In this document: positions 28,005 through 37,766 of the stretch, in pieces
Position numbering within the stretch: the first letter of the stretch is position 1
Layout of the letters: the number at the start of each line of letters is the position of its first letter
Source: Pannonibacter phragmitetus_B
GTDB lineage: Bacteria > Pseudomonadota > Alphaproteobacteria > Rhizobiales > Stappiaceae
Assembly (NCBI RefSeq): GCF_050510895.1
Contig: NZ_JBNINT010000001.1
Coordinates: 3,038,001 to 3,102,000 of the forward strand
Length of the DNA: 64,000 nucleotides
Direction: 5' to 3'
Notes under the pieces: model-generated
Databases searched by the model: none
What the model was told of the DNA's origin: nothing
The model's input: the letters and a program-made list of their open reading frames with translations, nothing else
Position numbers and translations under genes: made by a program

Positions 28005-29332
28005 TGGTGAGATCCTCGATGACGACAGAGGGAGTGGCTGTGGAGTAACGCGCATCCAGATCATTGGCCGGGCGCAGGCGTGCGAACATATCCTTGAGGT
28101 TACCTGCGATCGTAATCTCGCTGACGGCCTCGACGAGTTCGCCATTCTCGAACCAGAAGCCGGAGGCCCCGCGTGAATAGTCACCGGTCACGCCATTGGC
28201 GCCATGGCCGATCAGATCGGTCACCAGCAGGCCAGAGCCGAGGGCCCGCATCATCTCCTCCGGGCTTTCCGTGCCGGGATGCAGCGTCAGGTTCGTTGCG
28301 CCAGGCGAGGTACCGGAGCCCCCGGTGGGCGCGGCCATTGACGGTAAGACCAAGTTCGCGCGCGGTTGCCCCATCCAGAAACCAATGCCGCAGGAAACCA
28401 TCCTCGATCATATCGAGCGGCAGCGCGCCAGTCCCTTCCCCATCGAAGGGACGGGTGGCCGCCCCGCGCGGCTTGTGCGGATTGTCGCTGATGCGGATGC
28501 CCGGCGCGAAGACCCGCTCATTCATCCGGTCCTTCAGGAAACTCGTCCCGCGGGCAATGGCCGCGCCATTGATGGCGCCGGCCAGATGCCCCAGCAGACT
28601 GCGCGCCGCACGCGCTTCATAAATCACATGTCCCTTGCGGGTGGACAGCTTCTTCGGATTAAGCCGGCGCACGGCCCGCTCACCCGCACGCTGTCCGATC
28701 AGGGCCGGAGCGTCCATATCTTCAAAGAAGGTCCGGGAATCGAAATCATAATCCCGCTCCATGGCCGTGCCCTCTCCGGCAACCGCCGTCATGGACAGGC
28801 CAAAGCGGGAGCTGGTATAGGAGCCGGTGAAACCGTGGCTCGTCGCCAGTACCATGCCGCCCAGCCGCCAGGAGGCACTGGCTCCGCCAGAACGGCTGAC
28901 ACCGGCAACCGAAAGCCCGGCAGCTTCGGCGGCCAGCGCCATCTCTTTCAGCTCATCGGCGGACGGCTGATGGCTGTCCAGCAGCTCCAGTTCCGGCAAG
29001 GTCTTCAGCAGGCGGTCTTCTTCGGCAAGACCCGCATAGGGGTCCTCCGGGGCAACGCGGGCCATGGCAACGGCCCGGGCGGCAAGGCCATCGAGATCCT
29101 GCAGCGTGTTGGCAGAAACGGAGGCGGTGCGCTTTCCGACGAAAACGCGCAGAGTGACGTCATCCCCCTCGGCGCGCTCGGTTTCCTCGACCTTGCCTTC
29201 CCGCACCTCGACGCCCAGAGACACACCGGTGATGGCCACCGCATCGCATGCATCGGCGCCTGCACGGCGCGCAGCCTCCACAAGGCGCGCGGCCCGCTCT
29301 TCCAGTACCCGCTTGTCGACGAGATCGCTCAT
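27991..29332 (-). CDS. pmbA: metalloprotease subunit PmbA (TldE), frame-broken
   Basis: Partner of TldD, lacking its zinc motif as expected. The first frame contains VEVREGKVEETERAEGDDVT, DMDAPALIGQRAGERAVRRL and FAPGIRISDNPHKPRGAATR, then derails after NGRAHRG. The other frame gives SGTSPGATNLTLHPGTESPE and the normal end. Removing one C from the five-C run 28319-28323 joins them, about 447 residues. ATG at 29332 follows AAGGAGAAAAG; the frame is open to 29419 without family sequence. First gene of the operon leading to lpxK. Confidence 0.92.
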
Positions 29333-29566
29333 GGCTGGTCTTTTCTCCTTGTCATGCCCCTGTTTAAGGCGCGGGCGCACAGGCGGCAAGACCGCCGTGC
29401 CAGCCCGGCAGGCAAGCAAAGTAAGTTTTTCCTTAAGTAACTGGTTAGTCTTTGATAACCCTGAATCAGATCATCTTTTCTTAACCACGCCTGTTAAGGC
29501 AATGCCCACCGGCTGCTGCGTAGATTTGTGTCATTCACGAGGCCCACCTCAAAAAACCCGGGCCCG

Positions 29567-30178
29567 ATGGAGAGGCAATTGGGACGTCAGACAGCTATCG
29601 ACGGAGCATTGGAGGCCGGGGCGGGCCGCGCAGAGCGGCTCGACCCGGCAACCCTTCCGGTCAGATTCGACACCACCATGAGCGCGCCGCCCGCTGCCGG
29701 CAGCGCCCGCGTCGATGCCAGGGTCTATCTGGACCGTGACACCGCCATCATCAAGCGTCCGCTGGCAGGACTGCCGCTGACGCTTGTGGTTCCGCTGAAT
29801 GTCTTTGAAGGCATTGCCGTGGAAATCCGCCCCGCCGGGCTTCTCGGCACGCTGGTTGCGCGGCTTTTCCTGCGCCATCCGGATCCGGCCCTCTGCCTGA
29901 CGCTGCGCGAAGCCGACAACGCCGAAGATCTGGCCGAAGACTGGGCCGGCTGGGCAGAAGCACTCAACCTGCCGCTTCAGATCGTGGAGCCGGACGGCAG
30001 TGTCTCCACTGTCCAGGATGCCGCGCAGCCGCATTTTCCCGCAAGACATTGCCTGCGGCGCAAGGTCTACGCCCTCACCGGCCATCGCCCCCGCTTCCTG
30101 AACCGCCGCAAGACCGGGCGTGGCATTGCCCTGCAACCGGTGCACCGCGGCGAACGCGAGATCATTGCCCGGCACTGA
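29567..30178 (+). CDS. DUF6101 family protein
   Basis: About 203 residues resembling the alphaproteobacterial DUF6101 family: LDPATLPVRFDTTMSAPP, IIKRPLAGLPLTLVVPLNVF and RHCLRRKVYALTGHRPRFLN, with a basic C-terminus. The start is uncertain: ATG 29567 lacks a strong ribosome-binding site, and GTG 29528 in frame is possible. No transmembrane segment or signal peptide. The function is unknown. The 234 bases upstream, to pmbA, are AT-richer and probably hold both promoters. Confidence 0.72.
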   Translation: MERQLGRQTAIDGALEAGAGRAERLDPATLPVRFDTTMSAPPAAGSARVDARVYLDRDTAIIKRPLAGLPLTLVVPLNVFEGIAVEIRPAGLLGTLVARLFLRHPDPALCLTLREADNAEDLAEDWAGWAEALNLPLQIVEPDGSVSTVQDAAQPHFPARHCLRRKVYALTGHRPRFLNRRKTGRGIALQPVHRGEREIIARH

Positions 30179-30212
30179 GCTTCCGCCGGACCGCATGAAA
30201 TACAATGACTGG

Positions 30213-30245
30213 AAGGCGGCCTTGAGCCGCCTCTTCTCTTTTTCA
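30213..30245 (+). terminator. rho-independent terminator after DUF6101 gene
   Basis: AGGCGGC-cttga-GCCGCCT hairpin followed by CTTCTCTTTTTC, 35 bases after the DUF6101 stop. Confidence 0.8.
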
Positions 30246-30377
30246 GTATCTATTTGAAAATTCTGGGATTTATTATTTCATCAAAGCGCATTTTTTTGCC
30301 CCTAAGCGTTTTACCTAACGGATATTTCAACATTTTCTGCGCTAGATCTGTCACCTTCCGGACAGGAATGACGTCAC

Positions 30378-31634
30378 ATGCACCTTGATGTAGTTACGCT
30401 TTCGACTGCAGTCTCGCTCATGCTTCTGCTGGGCGCTGGCATGCTGATGCTCGTGTTCCGGTTCTCTATCAAAAGACCCAGCGCCCACGCCGACAGTGTT
30501 CGCTTCTGGGCTGTTGCGCTCGGAATAATGGGAGTTGGAATTTTTCTGATCAGCCTGCGCGGACATATCCCTGATTTCCCGAGCATTGCGATCGGCAACG
30601 GCATCGTTCTTCTGGCGATGAGTTTACGCCTCAAGGCAATCAAGATGTTCTGGAACCGGCAGGAGAGCTGGATTGTAACGGCAGCCCCCGCCGCCCTATG
30701 GATGTCCCTTTGCCTCGTTCCGGTATTCTATGAAAACTTCCTGGCGCGCGTTGTTCTGGTCAACACCTTGATCATTTTGCTCCTGCTCACTTCGATCCAG
30801 GTCATCCGGAAATGCAATCATGATCGTCTGAAGTCGGCAAAGTGGCTCCGCGACAGCATGATCTTTGAGATCATGTCAAAGATGGCCATGATTTTCAGTT
30901 TCTCGCTCACAGGTCTGGAGAGTTTTGAAGCGGCAATCAAGGCTAACCTGACCGCCATCTACCTGCTCACGCTCATCATCTCAACGCTCGCCACAATCAT
31001 CTCTGTCTTTGCTATGGTGATTGAACGGGAGGAGAGACTGCTGCGGGAACAGGCCCTGCGAGACCCGCTGACCGAACTGTCCAACCGCCGCGCCTTCTTT
31101 GATGATGCGGGCCGCTGGCTGGAGAAGCATGCATTTGCCGACAAGCCATTTGCCGTTGCTCTGTTCGATCTGGACCACTTCAAGCAGGTGAACGATCTGC
31201 ATGGGCATGCTGCCGGCGACGAAATGCTGACGATCTTCGCGGCAGTTCTGCGGGAGAATACCCGCAAGGGCGACTTCGCTGCCCGGCTTGGCGGTGAGGA
31301 ATTTGCCGTGTTCCTGCCGGATACAGACATACGCACACTGGAGGCTGTTGCAGACCGTCTGCGCGCTGATTTTGCCGAAAAGGCCTTGCGGAAGTCCGGC
31401 GGCGTCATGCCTGTCACCGTCAGCGCAGGTATCGCTGCGGGCCGAAGCGGCGCCAATGGCCTGGAACAAACGCTGGCGACCGCCGATCGCGGGCTTTATT
31501 CAGCCAAGCGAGCGGGCAGAAACCGTGTTCGCAACGGCCATGACAAACCCATAACAGGCCAGCATGAGGAGTTGGACGCGAACACGTCCGTTATTCAGGT
31601 GCTCCACCTGCCCGCAGCATCGGCCATCCAGTAA
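30378..31634 (+). CDS. membrane-anchored diguanylate cyclase (GGDEF)
   Basis: 418 residues. About six or seven transmembrane helices fill residues 5-215, followed by a GGDEF domain: DPLTELSNRRAFFDDAGRWL, ALFDLDHFKQVNDLHGHAAG and the active-site GGEEF in RLGGEEFAVFLPD. An RKGD sequence five residues before GGEEF matches the RxxD inhibitory I-site, so product inhibition is expected. It makes cyclic di-GMP. No EAL domain is present. The 130 bases upstream are strongly AT-rich and promoter-like. Confidence 0.93.
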   Translation: MHLDVVTLSTAVSLMLLLGAGMLMLVFRFSIKRPSAHADSVRFWAVALGIMGVGIFLISLRGHIPDFPSIAIGNGIVLLAMSLRLKAIKMFWNRQESWIVTAAPAALWMSLCLVPVFYENFLARVVLVNTLIILLLLTSIQVIRKCNHDRLKSAKWLRDSMIFEIMSKMAMIFSFSLTGLESFEAAIKANLTAIYLLTLIISTLATIISVFAMVIEREERLLREQALRDPLTELSNRRAFFDDAGRWLEKHAFADKPFAVALFDLDHFKQVNDLHGHAAGDEMLTIFAAVLRENTRKGDFAARLGGEEFAVFLPDTDIRTLEAVADRLRADFAEKALRKSGGVMPVTVSAGIAAGRSGANGLEQTLATADRGLYSAKRAGRNRVRNGHDKPITGQHEELDANTSVIQVLHLPAASAIQ

Positions 31635-31638
31635 GCCG

Positions 31639-32592
31639 TCACATACGGTTGACCAATGCCTCAAGGCAGAACCCGGCGAAGACAATCCAGCCGTAGCGGG
31701 TGTTGGAACGGAACAGCTTCAGGCACTGATCGCCATCATCAATATCCAGCACCACGATCTGCCAGAACAGATGCAGTGCGCCCAGCGCAATGCCGGCAAA
31801 GGCAAAAGGCCCCGCGTCCGCAAAAGCCGCAGCGAGCGCGAAAAGCACCGTTGCGCCGGAATAAAGCAGCGCCAGCGCCACTTTCGTCCAGGACCCGAAC
31901 AACCTCGCCGTGGAGCGAACCCCAACCAGCGCATCATCTTCCTTGTCCTGATGGGCATAGATCGTGTCGTAGCCAATCGTCCAAAGGATGCCACCGGCAT
32001 AAAGCAGAAAAGGCGCCGTATCGAGCTTGCCGAACAGGGCAGCCCAGCCCATCAGCGCGCCCCAGGAAAAGGCAAAGCCGAGGAACAGCTGCGGCCAGCT
32101 GGTGAAACGCTTCATGAAGGGATAGATGGCCACGACAAGCAGCGAGGCAAAGCCGAGCACAATCGTGAACAGATTGAACTGGATCAGCACCAACCCGCCC
32201 GCGAGAGCCTGCAGAGCCATGAAAAGCTTGGCCTGTGAGCGTGTCACCTGACCTGCAGGGATCGGCCGCGAACGGGTCCGCTCCACCTGCGCGTCGATCT
32301 TCTCGTCCACGAGGTCGTTATAGGTGCAGCCCGCCCCGCGCATGGCCACCGCCCCGATGAGGAACAGCAGCAGATGCCAGGGGTTGGGATAGGCATTTCC
32401 CGCAGCAATCGCTGCCAGCGCGGATGACCAGAGACAGGGCCAAAGCAGCAATTGCCAGCCGATAGGCCGCTCCCAGCGCGCCAGGCGCGCATAAGGCCGG
32501 GCCCAGACGGGCAATTTCGTATCGACCCAGTGACGCCTTACCGCATCAGAAACCGGGCCCGTGTCGCGGGTGCCGAAGATCTTGAGACTCAT
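31639..32592 (-). CDS. ubiA: 4-hydroxybenzoate polyprenyltransferase
   Basis: A 317-residue multi-pass membrane enzyme adding the polyprenyl tail in ubiquinone synthesis. Both prenyl-diphosphate Asp motifs are present: YNDLVDEKIDAQVERTRSRP and YDTIYAHQDKEDD. ARWERPIGWQLLLWPCLWS near the N-terminus is family-typical. It converges on the diguanylate cyclase with a four-base gap. It links to the oxidase operon only through ubiquinone-dependent respiration. Confidence 0.95.
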   Translation of the reverse strand: MSLKIFGTRDTGPVSDAVRRHWVDTKLPVWARPYARLARWERPIGWQLLLWPCLWSSALAAIAAGNAYPNPWHLLLFLIGAVAMRGAGCTYNDLVDEKIDAQVERTRSRPIPAGQVTRSQAKLFMALQALAGGLVLIQFNLFTIVLGFASLLVVAIYPFMKRFTSWPQLFLGFAFSWGALMGWAALFGKLDTAPFLLYAGGILWTIGYDTIYAHQDKEDDALVGVRSTARLFGSWTKVALALLYSGATVLFALAAAFADAGPFAFAGIALGALHLFWQIVVLDIDDGDQCLKLFRSNTRYGWIVFAGFCLEALVNRM

Positions 32593-32716
32593 GGAACTTC
32601 GTTATCACGAGCCTGTAGCCTCTGGCGAGCCCTCCAGATGCGAGTCACTTCAGCGCAGGATGAGGTCTGACGGCCTGAGGGCAGGTCAACCTGAGTAATT
32701 TTAATGCTTCATGCGT

Positions 32717-33283
32717 TCAGAGCGCAGGTACGTCCACGTGGCGCACAGGGCCAGCCGCGCCACCCCATGGCCCCTGCGCTGCGGCAACATGCGCCAGAAT
32801 GATCTCGAAGAGATCGTCAAAGCTGATCCGAATGCCGGTTGGCGCTATCGCCAGACCATCGGCTCCAAGCTTTGCATTGGCGGAACGCGTCATGCGGGGG
32901 ATCCAGCCAAGGTCCAGGGTTTTCTCGAAGTCCGGATCCACATTGAGAATGATGAACTTCTGACCGCTGGACGACCAGACGAACACTTCCCGCACCTCGC
33001 CCCAAGGGATCATCTTGCGGGCAACCCGGAGGTCCCGGATACCGTCCGGCGAAATCGTGACCATGACGCCGCTGCTGATGGCCAGCCGGTAGAGGGCGAT
33101 GCAGGTACATGCCCCAAAGAACAGCATGCCAGGAATGCCGAAGATCAAAGCCGGGCCAAACACGGCAGGCAGAAAGGTGATAGCTGCGCTCAGGCCTGTC
33201 ATGACAATGCCCGCGAGAAGCAGACCGACGAGCTTCAGAGGGGAGCCCTTGATCTCGAGTGTCTGGTTTGTGTCAACCTGCAT
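32717..33283 (-). CDS. hypothetical membrane protein, STM3941-like
   Basis: 188 residues with two N-terminal hydrophobic helices (about residues 16-75) followed by a PH-like soluble domain: VTISPDGIRDLRVARKMIPW and EVREVFVWSSSGQKFIILNV. This arrangement resembles the STM3941 family of small membrane proteins. The function is unknown. The flanking 124-126-base gaps hold no gene. Confidence 0.65.
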   Translation of the reverse strand: MQVDTNQTLEIKGSPLKLVGLLLAGIVMTGLSAAITFLPAVFGPALIFGIPGMLFFGACTCIALYRLAISSGVMVTISPDGIRDLRVARKMIPWGEVREVFVWSSSGQKFIILNVDPDFEKTLDLGWIPRMTRSANAKLGADGLAIAPTGIRISFDDLFEIILAHVAAAQGPWGGAAGPVRHVDVPAL

Positions 33284-33409
33284 GCCGGTCCACCGAAAAT
33301 CCCATCAATAGCAATAATGACAGGGATAGGCTCCGGCTTTGGCAAACTCAAGGCGCAACGGCCGCTTTGCTGAAGAAGGCCGGTAGAGGGGGCGGCAGCG
33401 GGCAGCCAG

Positions 33410-33886
33410 TTATGGCCCCAGGTCATCTTCCTCGCCTATCTCCCGCTCGTAGACCGTGAGCGGGCTGCGGCCAAAGCCTTCGGAGAGGATCAACCCGGCA
33501 GCTGCGGAGTTCTGCGGCGCAGCTGCCTGGAAATGCCGGATGCCGAAATCGGCAAGATCGGAACAGGCCCCGCGCAGCAGACGGCGGCCCAGACCGCGCC
33601 CACGCGCTTCCGGGGCGATGTAGAACTCACCGAACAGCGCCAGACGGCCACCCATTTCCACGGAATGGCGGAAGAACGCCACGGCGTAGCCCGCAGGCTG
33701 ATCCCGGAAGCTGGCAAGCCACGCCCGGCCCAGATTTGCGTCCACCATCAGCATGCGCAGAGCGCTTTCCTGCGCCCGCGTCATCGGCAGTCCTGTTTCA
33801 CCGCGCATGCGGCCCGCGAGTTCGACAATACGCGGCGCCGTGACAGCCGTTCCAAGCATCAACGAAAAGCCGCCGGGCCGCATCAT
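33410..33886 (-). CDS. GNAT family N-acetyltransferase
   Basis: 158 residues with the acetyl-CoA-binding motif A in FYIAPEARGRGLGRRLLRGA and motif B around FGIRHFQAAAPQNSAAAGLI. Substrate unknown. Divergent from purD with a 111-base gap. Confidence 0.85.
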   Translation of the reverse strand: MMRPGGFSLMLGTAVTAPRIVELAGRMRGETGLPMTRAQESALRMLMVDANLGRAWLASFRDQPAGYAVAFFRHSVEMGGRLALFGEFYIAPEARGRGLGRRLLRGACSDLADFGIRHFQAAAPQNSAAAGLILSEGFGRSPLTVYEREIGEEDDLGP

Positions 33887-33997
33887 CGGCCAAGCTCTCG
33901 CGCCTCAGCGGATTGCCGCACCCGGCCTGCCGTGCTAATCCGCGCCGCAACTCTGGAAGGCCCAGCGGCGACGCCGCGCAGACGTGAGAGCTTACCC

Positions 33998-35260
33998 ATG
34001 AATATTCTCCTCATCGGTTCCGGTGGCCGTGAACACGCCCTCGCCTATGCCATCGCCAAGTCGCCGCTCACCTCCCGGCTTTACGCCGCTCCGGGCAACG
34101 CCGGCGTTGCCGAAGAGGCTGAACTCGTTGCTCTGGACGTTGCAGACCATGCGGCTGTGATTGCCTTCTGTCAGGAAAAGGCGATCGACTTCGTCGTCGT
34201 CGGTCCGGAAGGCCCGCTGGTGGAGGGCATCGTGGATGATCTGGCGGCGGCTGGAATCAAGGCCTTCGGGCCCTCAAAGGCCGCAGCCCAGCTGGAAGGC
34301 TCCAAGGGCTTCACCAAGGATCTCTGCGCCGAGGCAAACATTCCGACCGCAGCCTATGGCCGCTTTGCGGACAAGGACAAGGCGCTGGCCTATCTGCGCC
34401 AGCAGGGCGCGCCGATTGTGGTCAAGGCCGATGGCCTTGCCGCCGGCAAGGGCGTGGTCGTTGCCATGACGCTGGAAGAGGCCGAAGCGGCGGTAAGCGC
34501 CTGTTTCGATGGCAGTTTCGGCGCAGCTGGAGCCGAAGTGGTGATCGAGGAATTTCTCACTGGCGAGGAAGCCAGCTTCTTCGTGTTGTCTGATGGCAAG
34601 ACCGCCCTGCCCCTCGTGGCAGCACAGGACCACAAGCGCGCCTATGACGGAGACGAAGGCCCGAATACCGGTGGCATGGGCGCCTATACGCCTGCTCCAG
34701 TAGCCAGCGATGCGGTCATCGCCCGCACCATGGAAGAGATCATCCGCCCGACCATCGAAACCCTGGCAAAGCGCGGCACCCCGTTCAAGGGTGTGCTTTT
34801 CGCCGGTCTGATGATTGGTGAAAACGGCCCGAAGCTGATCGAATACAACACCCGCTTTGGCGACCCGGAGTGCCAGGTCATCACCCTGCGCCTCAAGGAA
34901 GACCTTCTGCCGCTGCTGATCGCCACCGCAGAAGGCACGCTGGACCAGCACACGGCAACCTGGAGCGATGACGTGGCCCTGACAGTTGTCATGGCCGCCA
35001 AGGGCTATCCGGCGGCTTACGAGAAGAATACCGAGATCAGGGGCCTCGAGGCGGCGGGCAAAGTGGAAGGCGTGAAAATCTTCCACGCTGGCACAAAAGC
35101 TGATGGCGGGCGTATTCTGGCCACCGGTGGACGCGTGCTGAACGTCACCGCCACTGGCAAGACCGTCGCCGAAGCCCGCGAGCGGGCCTACAAGGCCGTG
35201 GACCTGATCGACTGGCCAGAGGGCTTCTGCCGCCGCGACATTGCCTGGCGCGCCCTCTGA
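33998..35260 (+). CDS. purD: phosphoribosylamine-glycine ligase
   Basis: A 420-residue ATP-grasp enzyme for the second step of purine synthesis. It begins MNILLIGSGGREHALAYAIA and has FVVVGPEGPLVEGIVDDL, VKADGLAAGKGVVVA, GPNTGGMGAYTPAP and EYNTRFGDPECQV. ATG 33998 gives the normal family start; the frame is open upstream without homology. Monocistronic by its terminator. Confidence 0.97.
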   Translation: MNILLIGSGGREHALAYAIAKSPLTSRLYAAPGNAGVAEEAELVALDVADHAAVIAFCQEKAIDFVVVGPEGPLVEGIVDDLAAAGIKAFGPSKAAAQLEGSKGFTKDLCAEANIPTAAYGRFADKDKALAYLRQQGAPIVVKADGLAAGKGVVVAMTLEEAEAAVSACFDGSFGAAGAEVVIEEFLTGEEASFFVLSDGKTALPLVAAQDHKRAYDGDEGPNTGGMGAYTPAPVASDAVIARTMEEIIRPTIETLAKRGTPFKGVLFAGLMIGENGPKLIEYNTRFGDPECQVITLRLKEDLLPLLIATAEGTLDQHTATWSDDVALTVVMAAKGYPAAYEKNTEIRGLEAAGKVEGVKIFHAGTKADGGRILATGGRVLNVTATGKTVAEARERAYKAVDLIDWPEGFCRRDIAWRAL

Positions 35261-35288
35261 AAGCAGATAACTCCGCACCTGATTGAAG

Positions 35289-35320
35289 AAACCCGGCACG
35301 GCATCCGCTGTGCCGGGTTT
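35289..35320 (+). terminator. rho-independent terminator after purD
   Basis: AAACCCGGCAC / GTGCCGGGTTT, an eleven-base-pair stem with a ten-base loop, 29 bases after the purD stop. Confidence 0.8.
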
Positions 35321-35398
35321 CCTGCTTTCATAAACACGCATCTCCCTTGCGCCTGTTCCGCCCTCCGGCCATCCTGTCTTCAACACAGGAAGGAGCAG

Positions 35399-36304
35399 AT
35401 GATGACAGCGCCAGAGGCAGATCTTTTTCCCGGATTTGATGCCCGCATGATGGATGCAGGCGATATCCGCCTGTTCTGCCGCCTCGGCGGATCAGGCCCC
35501 GCTCTGCTGCTGCTCCACGGCTTTCCCCAAAGCCATGTGATGTGGCACCGCATTGCGCCGGAGCTTGCACGGCATTTCACCCTTGTGATCCCGGACCTGC
35601 GCGGCTATGGCGCCAGCGATGCCCCAGAAGGGGATGCCAGTCTTTACTCCAAACGGCAGATGGCACAGGACGTGCTGCAACTGATGCGCGGTCTTGGTTA
35701 TGACCGTTTCATGGTCTGCGGCCATGACAGGGGCGCACGCGTCACCTACCGGCTGGCACTGGATCATCCGGAGGCAGTCACCCGCGCCGCTGTGCTTGAT
35801 ATCCTGCCGACACATGACTACTGGGCCCGCATGGACCGGCAGTTCGCGCTCAAGGTCTACCACTGGGCCTTCCTCGCCCAGCCAGCGCCTCTGCCCGAAA
35901 CGCTGATCGGCGGCAGCCCGGACTACTATATCGATCACACCATCGCGAGCTGGACAGCCAGCAGAAGCCTTGCGGCGTTTGATCCGGTGGCGCTGGACTG
36001 TTACCGCCTCGCCTTCCGCCAGCACGCCCGCATCCACGCCATGTGCCAGGACTACCGCGCCGGGGCCACAACGGATCTTGAGCATGATGGCGCGGACATC
36101 GCCGCAGGACGCCAGATCTCCTGCCCGCTGCTCGCCCTATGGGGCGCATCGGGCATTGCACCGGGCGCAGGCACGCCGCTGGATGTGTGGCGCCGCTGGG
36201 CACCACAGGCGGAAGGTCAGGGAGTGAACGGCGGGCATTTTCTCGCAGAAGAGAACCCGGATGGAACGCTGGCGGCGCTTCTGCCGTTCCTTCAGGGTGA
36301 CTAA
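35399..36304 (+). CDS. alpha/beta hydrolase, fluoroacetate-dehalogenase-like
   Basis: 301 residues. LLLLHGFPQSHVMWHRIAP gives the oxyanion region. CGHDRGARVTYRLALDHPE places an Asp nucleophile followed by the two Arg that bind the substrate carboxylate in fluoroacetate dehalogenases. LDILPT carries the acid, and YHWAFLAQPAPLPE and DYRAGAT carry the His, Trp and Tyr of the halide pocket. NGGHFLAEENPD supplies the catalytic His. GGAAGGAG precedes the ATG. The substrate is inferred from these residues and is not proven. Confidence 0.85.
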   Translation: MMTAPEADLFPGFDARMMDAGDIRLFCRLGGSGPALLLLHGFPQSHVMWHRIAPELARHFTLVIPDLRGYGASDAPEGDASLYSKRQMAQDVLQLMRGLGYDRFMVCGHDRGARVTYRLALDHPEAVTRAAVLDILPTHDYWARMDRQFALKVYHWAFLAQPAPLPETLIGGSPDYYIDHTIASWTASRSLAAFDPVALDCYRLAFRQHARIHAMCQDYRAGATTDLEHDGADIAAGRQISCPLLALWGASGIAPGAGTPLDVWRRWAPQAEGQGVNGGHFLAEENPDGTLAALLPFLQGD

Positions 36305-36409
36305 GCGGCGAATGTTCCTGTCATTTTCCTGCCGGATAAATCACGCAAGACAGGCACAACCCTGATACAGGAACATTTCCCCGCGCAGATGCAGGAAGCG
36401 AGTTTCAAG

Positions 36410-37243
36410 ATGACCCACCCCCGGATCGGCCTTGCCCTTGGCGGCGGCGGAGCACGCGGCATGTCGCATATTCCGGTGTTTCAGGCCTTTGACGATCTGG
36501 GCGTGAAGCCTTGCCACATCACCGGCTCGTCCATCGGCGCGCTGCTTGGGGCCGGCTATGCGGCGGGCCTGTCTGGCACGGAACTGCATGACTATGCGCT
36601 TGAAACCTTCCGCCACCGAAATGCGCTCATTGCCCGGCTGTGGCAGCTCCGGCCCAAACGCTTCACCGACATGTTTACCGGCGGAATTGCGCAATTCGAC
36701 CCGCTGAAGGTCGTCAATCTGTTTGCCGCTGATCTGATCCCGGATCATTTCGAGGATCTGAAGATCCCGCTGACGGTGCTGGCCACTGATTTCTATGGCT
36801 GCGGCGAGATCGACATCACAACGGGTCCGCTGCGCCCCGCCATCGCGGCCTCCATTGCCATCCCGGCCGTCTTCCGGGCCGTGGAAATGGACGGCAAGGT
36901 TTTGATCGACGGCGGTATTGCCAATCCGCTGCCCTTTGACATTCTGCCTGCCAACTGCGAGATCACCGTTGCCGTGGATGTGGTGGGCGTGCCCGTGCCC
37001 CGCAAAACTCACCGGAATGCACCCTCCACGCTTGACGCCGTGTTCGGATCGTCACAAATACTAATGAGAACAATTACAGCAGAAAAACTCAAGCAAAAAC
37101 GCCCGGATATACTTGTCCGCCCATCCGTCGACGACATCCGCGTCCTCGACTTCATGAAGACCAAAATGGTGCTCGAATCCGCAGCACCGCTACGTGAGTT
37201 TGTGAAAATTCAGCTCTCCAAATTGCTCGAAAAAGCGGCGTAG
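36410..37243 (+). CDS. patatin-like phospholipase (RssA-type)
   Basis: A 277-residue lipid acyl hydrolase with the oxyanion motif LALGGGGARGMSH, the nucleophile elbow ITGSSIGALLGAGYA (GxSxG) and the catalytic Asp in VLIDGGIANPLP. ATG 36410 gives the family-typical MTHPRIGLALGGGG; an ATG at 36389 would add seven residues. No signal peptide. A short hairpin CCGCGA/TCGCGG at 37245-37260 follows the stop. Confidence 0.88.
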   Translation: MTHPRIGLALGGGGARGMSHIPVFQAFDDLGVKPCHITGSSIGALLGAGYAAGLSGTELHDYALETFRHRNALIARLWQLRPKRFTDMFTGGIAQFDPLKVVNLFAADLIPDHFEDLKIPLTVLATDFYGCGEIDITTGPLRPAIAASIAIPAVFRAVEMDGKVLIDGGIANPLPFDILPANCEITVAVDVVGVPVPRKTHRNAPSTLDAVFGSSQILMRTITAEKLKQKRPDILVRPSVDDIRVLDFMKTKMVLESAAPLREFVKIQLSKLLEKAA

Positions 37244-37324
37244 TCCGCGAAAATTCGCGGCCTCCGTGTATTCGTCCCGCATTATGATATCTTTTCATGC
37301 CATTATTTGACGCAAACTGCCAAA

Positions 37325-37339
37325 TTAACCATTGTTTAA
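37325..37339 (+). promoter_or_regulatory. CtrA-type box TTAACCATTGTTTAA
   Basis: An exact TTAA-N7-TTAA match whose first half reads TTAACCAT, the preferred CtrA half-site. It is centred about 53 bases before the ATG at 37385 in an AT-rich stretch, close enough to control that promoter. CtrA is the cell-cycle response regulator of alphaproteobacteria. Binding is inferred. Confidence 0.5.
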
Positions 37340-37384
37340 TAAGCGCGGTTGAGAATTTCTCTTGTATCCAGAAGGAGAAACCGC

Positions 37385-37738
37385 ATGACCCGCGTTGCAT
37401 CCCGGTCCTTGGATGAGGACACCTGCCCGGTCTCGGAAGAGACCTTCCAGAATCTCATGCACCTGAACGCGGCTTCCGCCGCCAGTGCAGCAGCAGATTT
37501 GCCGGAAGAGCAGAAGGCCCGCCTTGCCGTGTTCTGCTACCACAAGGCGCATCTGCGGCCCATCGGGCTGATGATCGCAGCAGGCTGCAGCCTGCGCGCA
37601 CTGCTCGACGAAGCCGGTCATGCCGGTGAGATTCTCTACCGTCAGTCGCGCGAGATGCAGTCAAGCCTGCCTTGCGACAAGTTCCAGCCCCAGCGGGGCG
37701 CAAGACCGCCAGTCACTCTTTATGCCATCAAGGGGTAA
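37385..37738 (+). CDS. hypothetical protein (CtrA-box gene)
   Basis: 117 residues, soluble and predicted mostly helical: TFQNLMHLNAASAASAAADL, QKARLAVFCYHKAHLRPIGL and RALLDEAGHAGEILYRQSRE, then a Pro/Arg-rich tail. AGAAGGAGAAACC immediately before the ATG is a strong ribosome-binding site. A strong terminator follows, so this is its own transcription unit. No family is recognised. Confidence 0.7.
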   Translation: MTRVASRSLDEDTCPVSEETFQNLMHLNAASAASAAADLPEEQKARLAVFCYHKAHLRPIGLMIAAGCSLRALLDEAGHAGEILYRQSREMQSSLPCDKFQPQRGARPPVTLYAIKG

Positions 37739-37766
37739 GGTATTTCCTCCCGCCTGCCCCCTCCTC

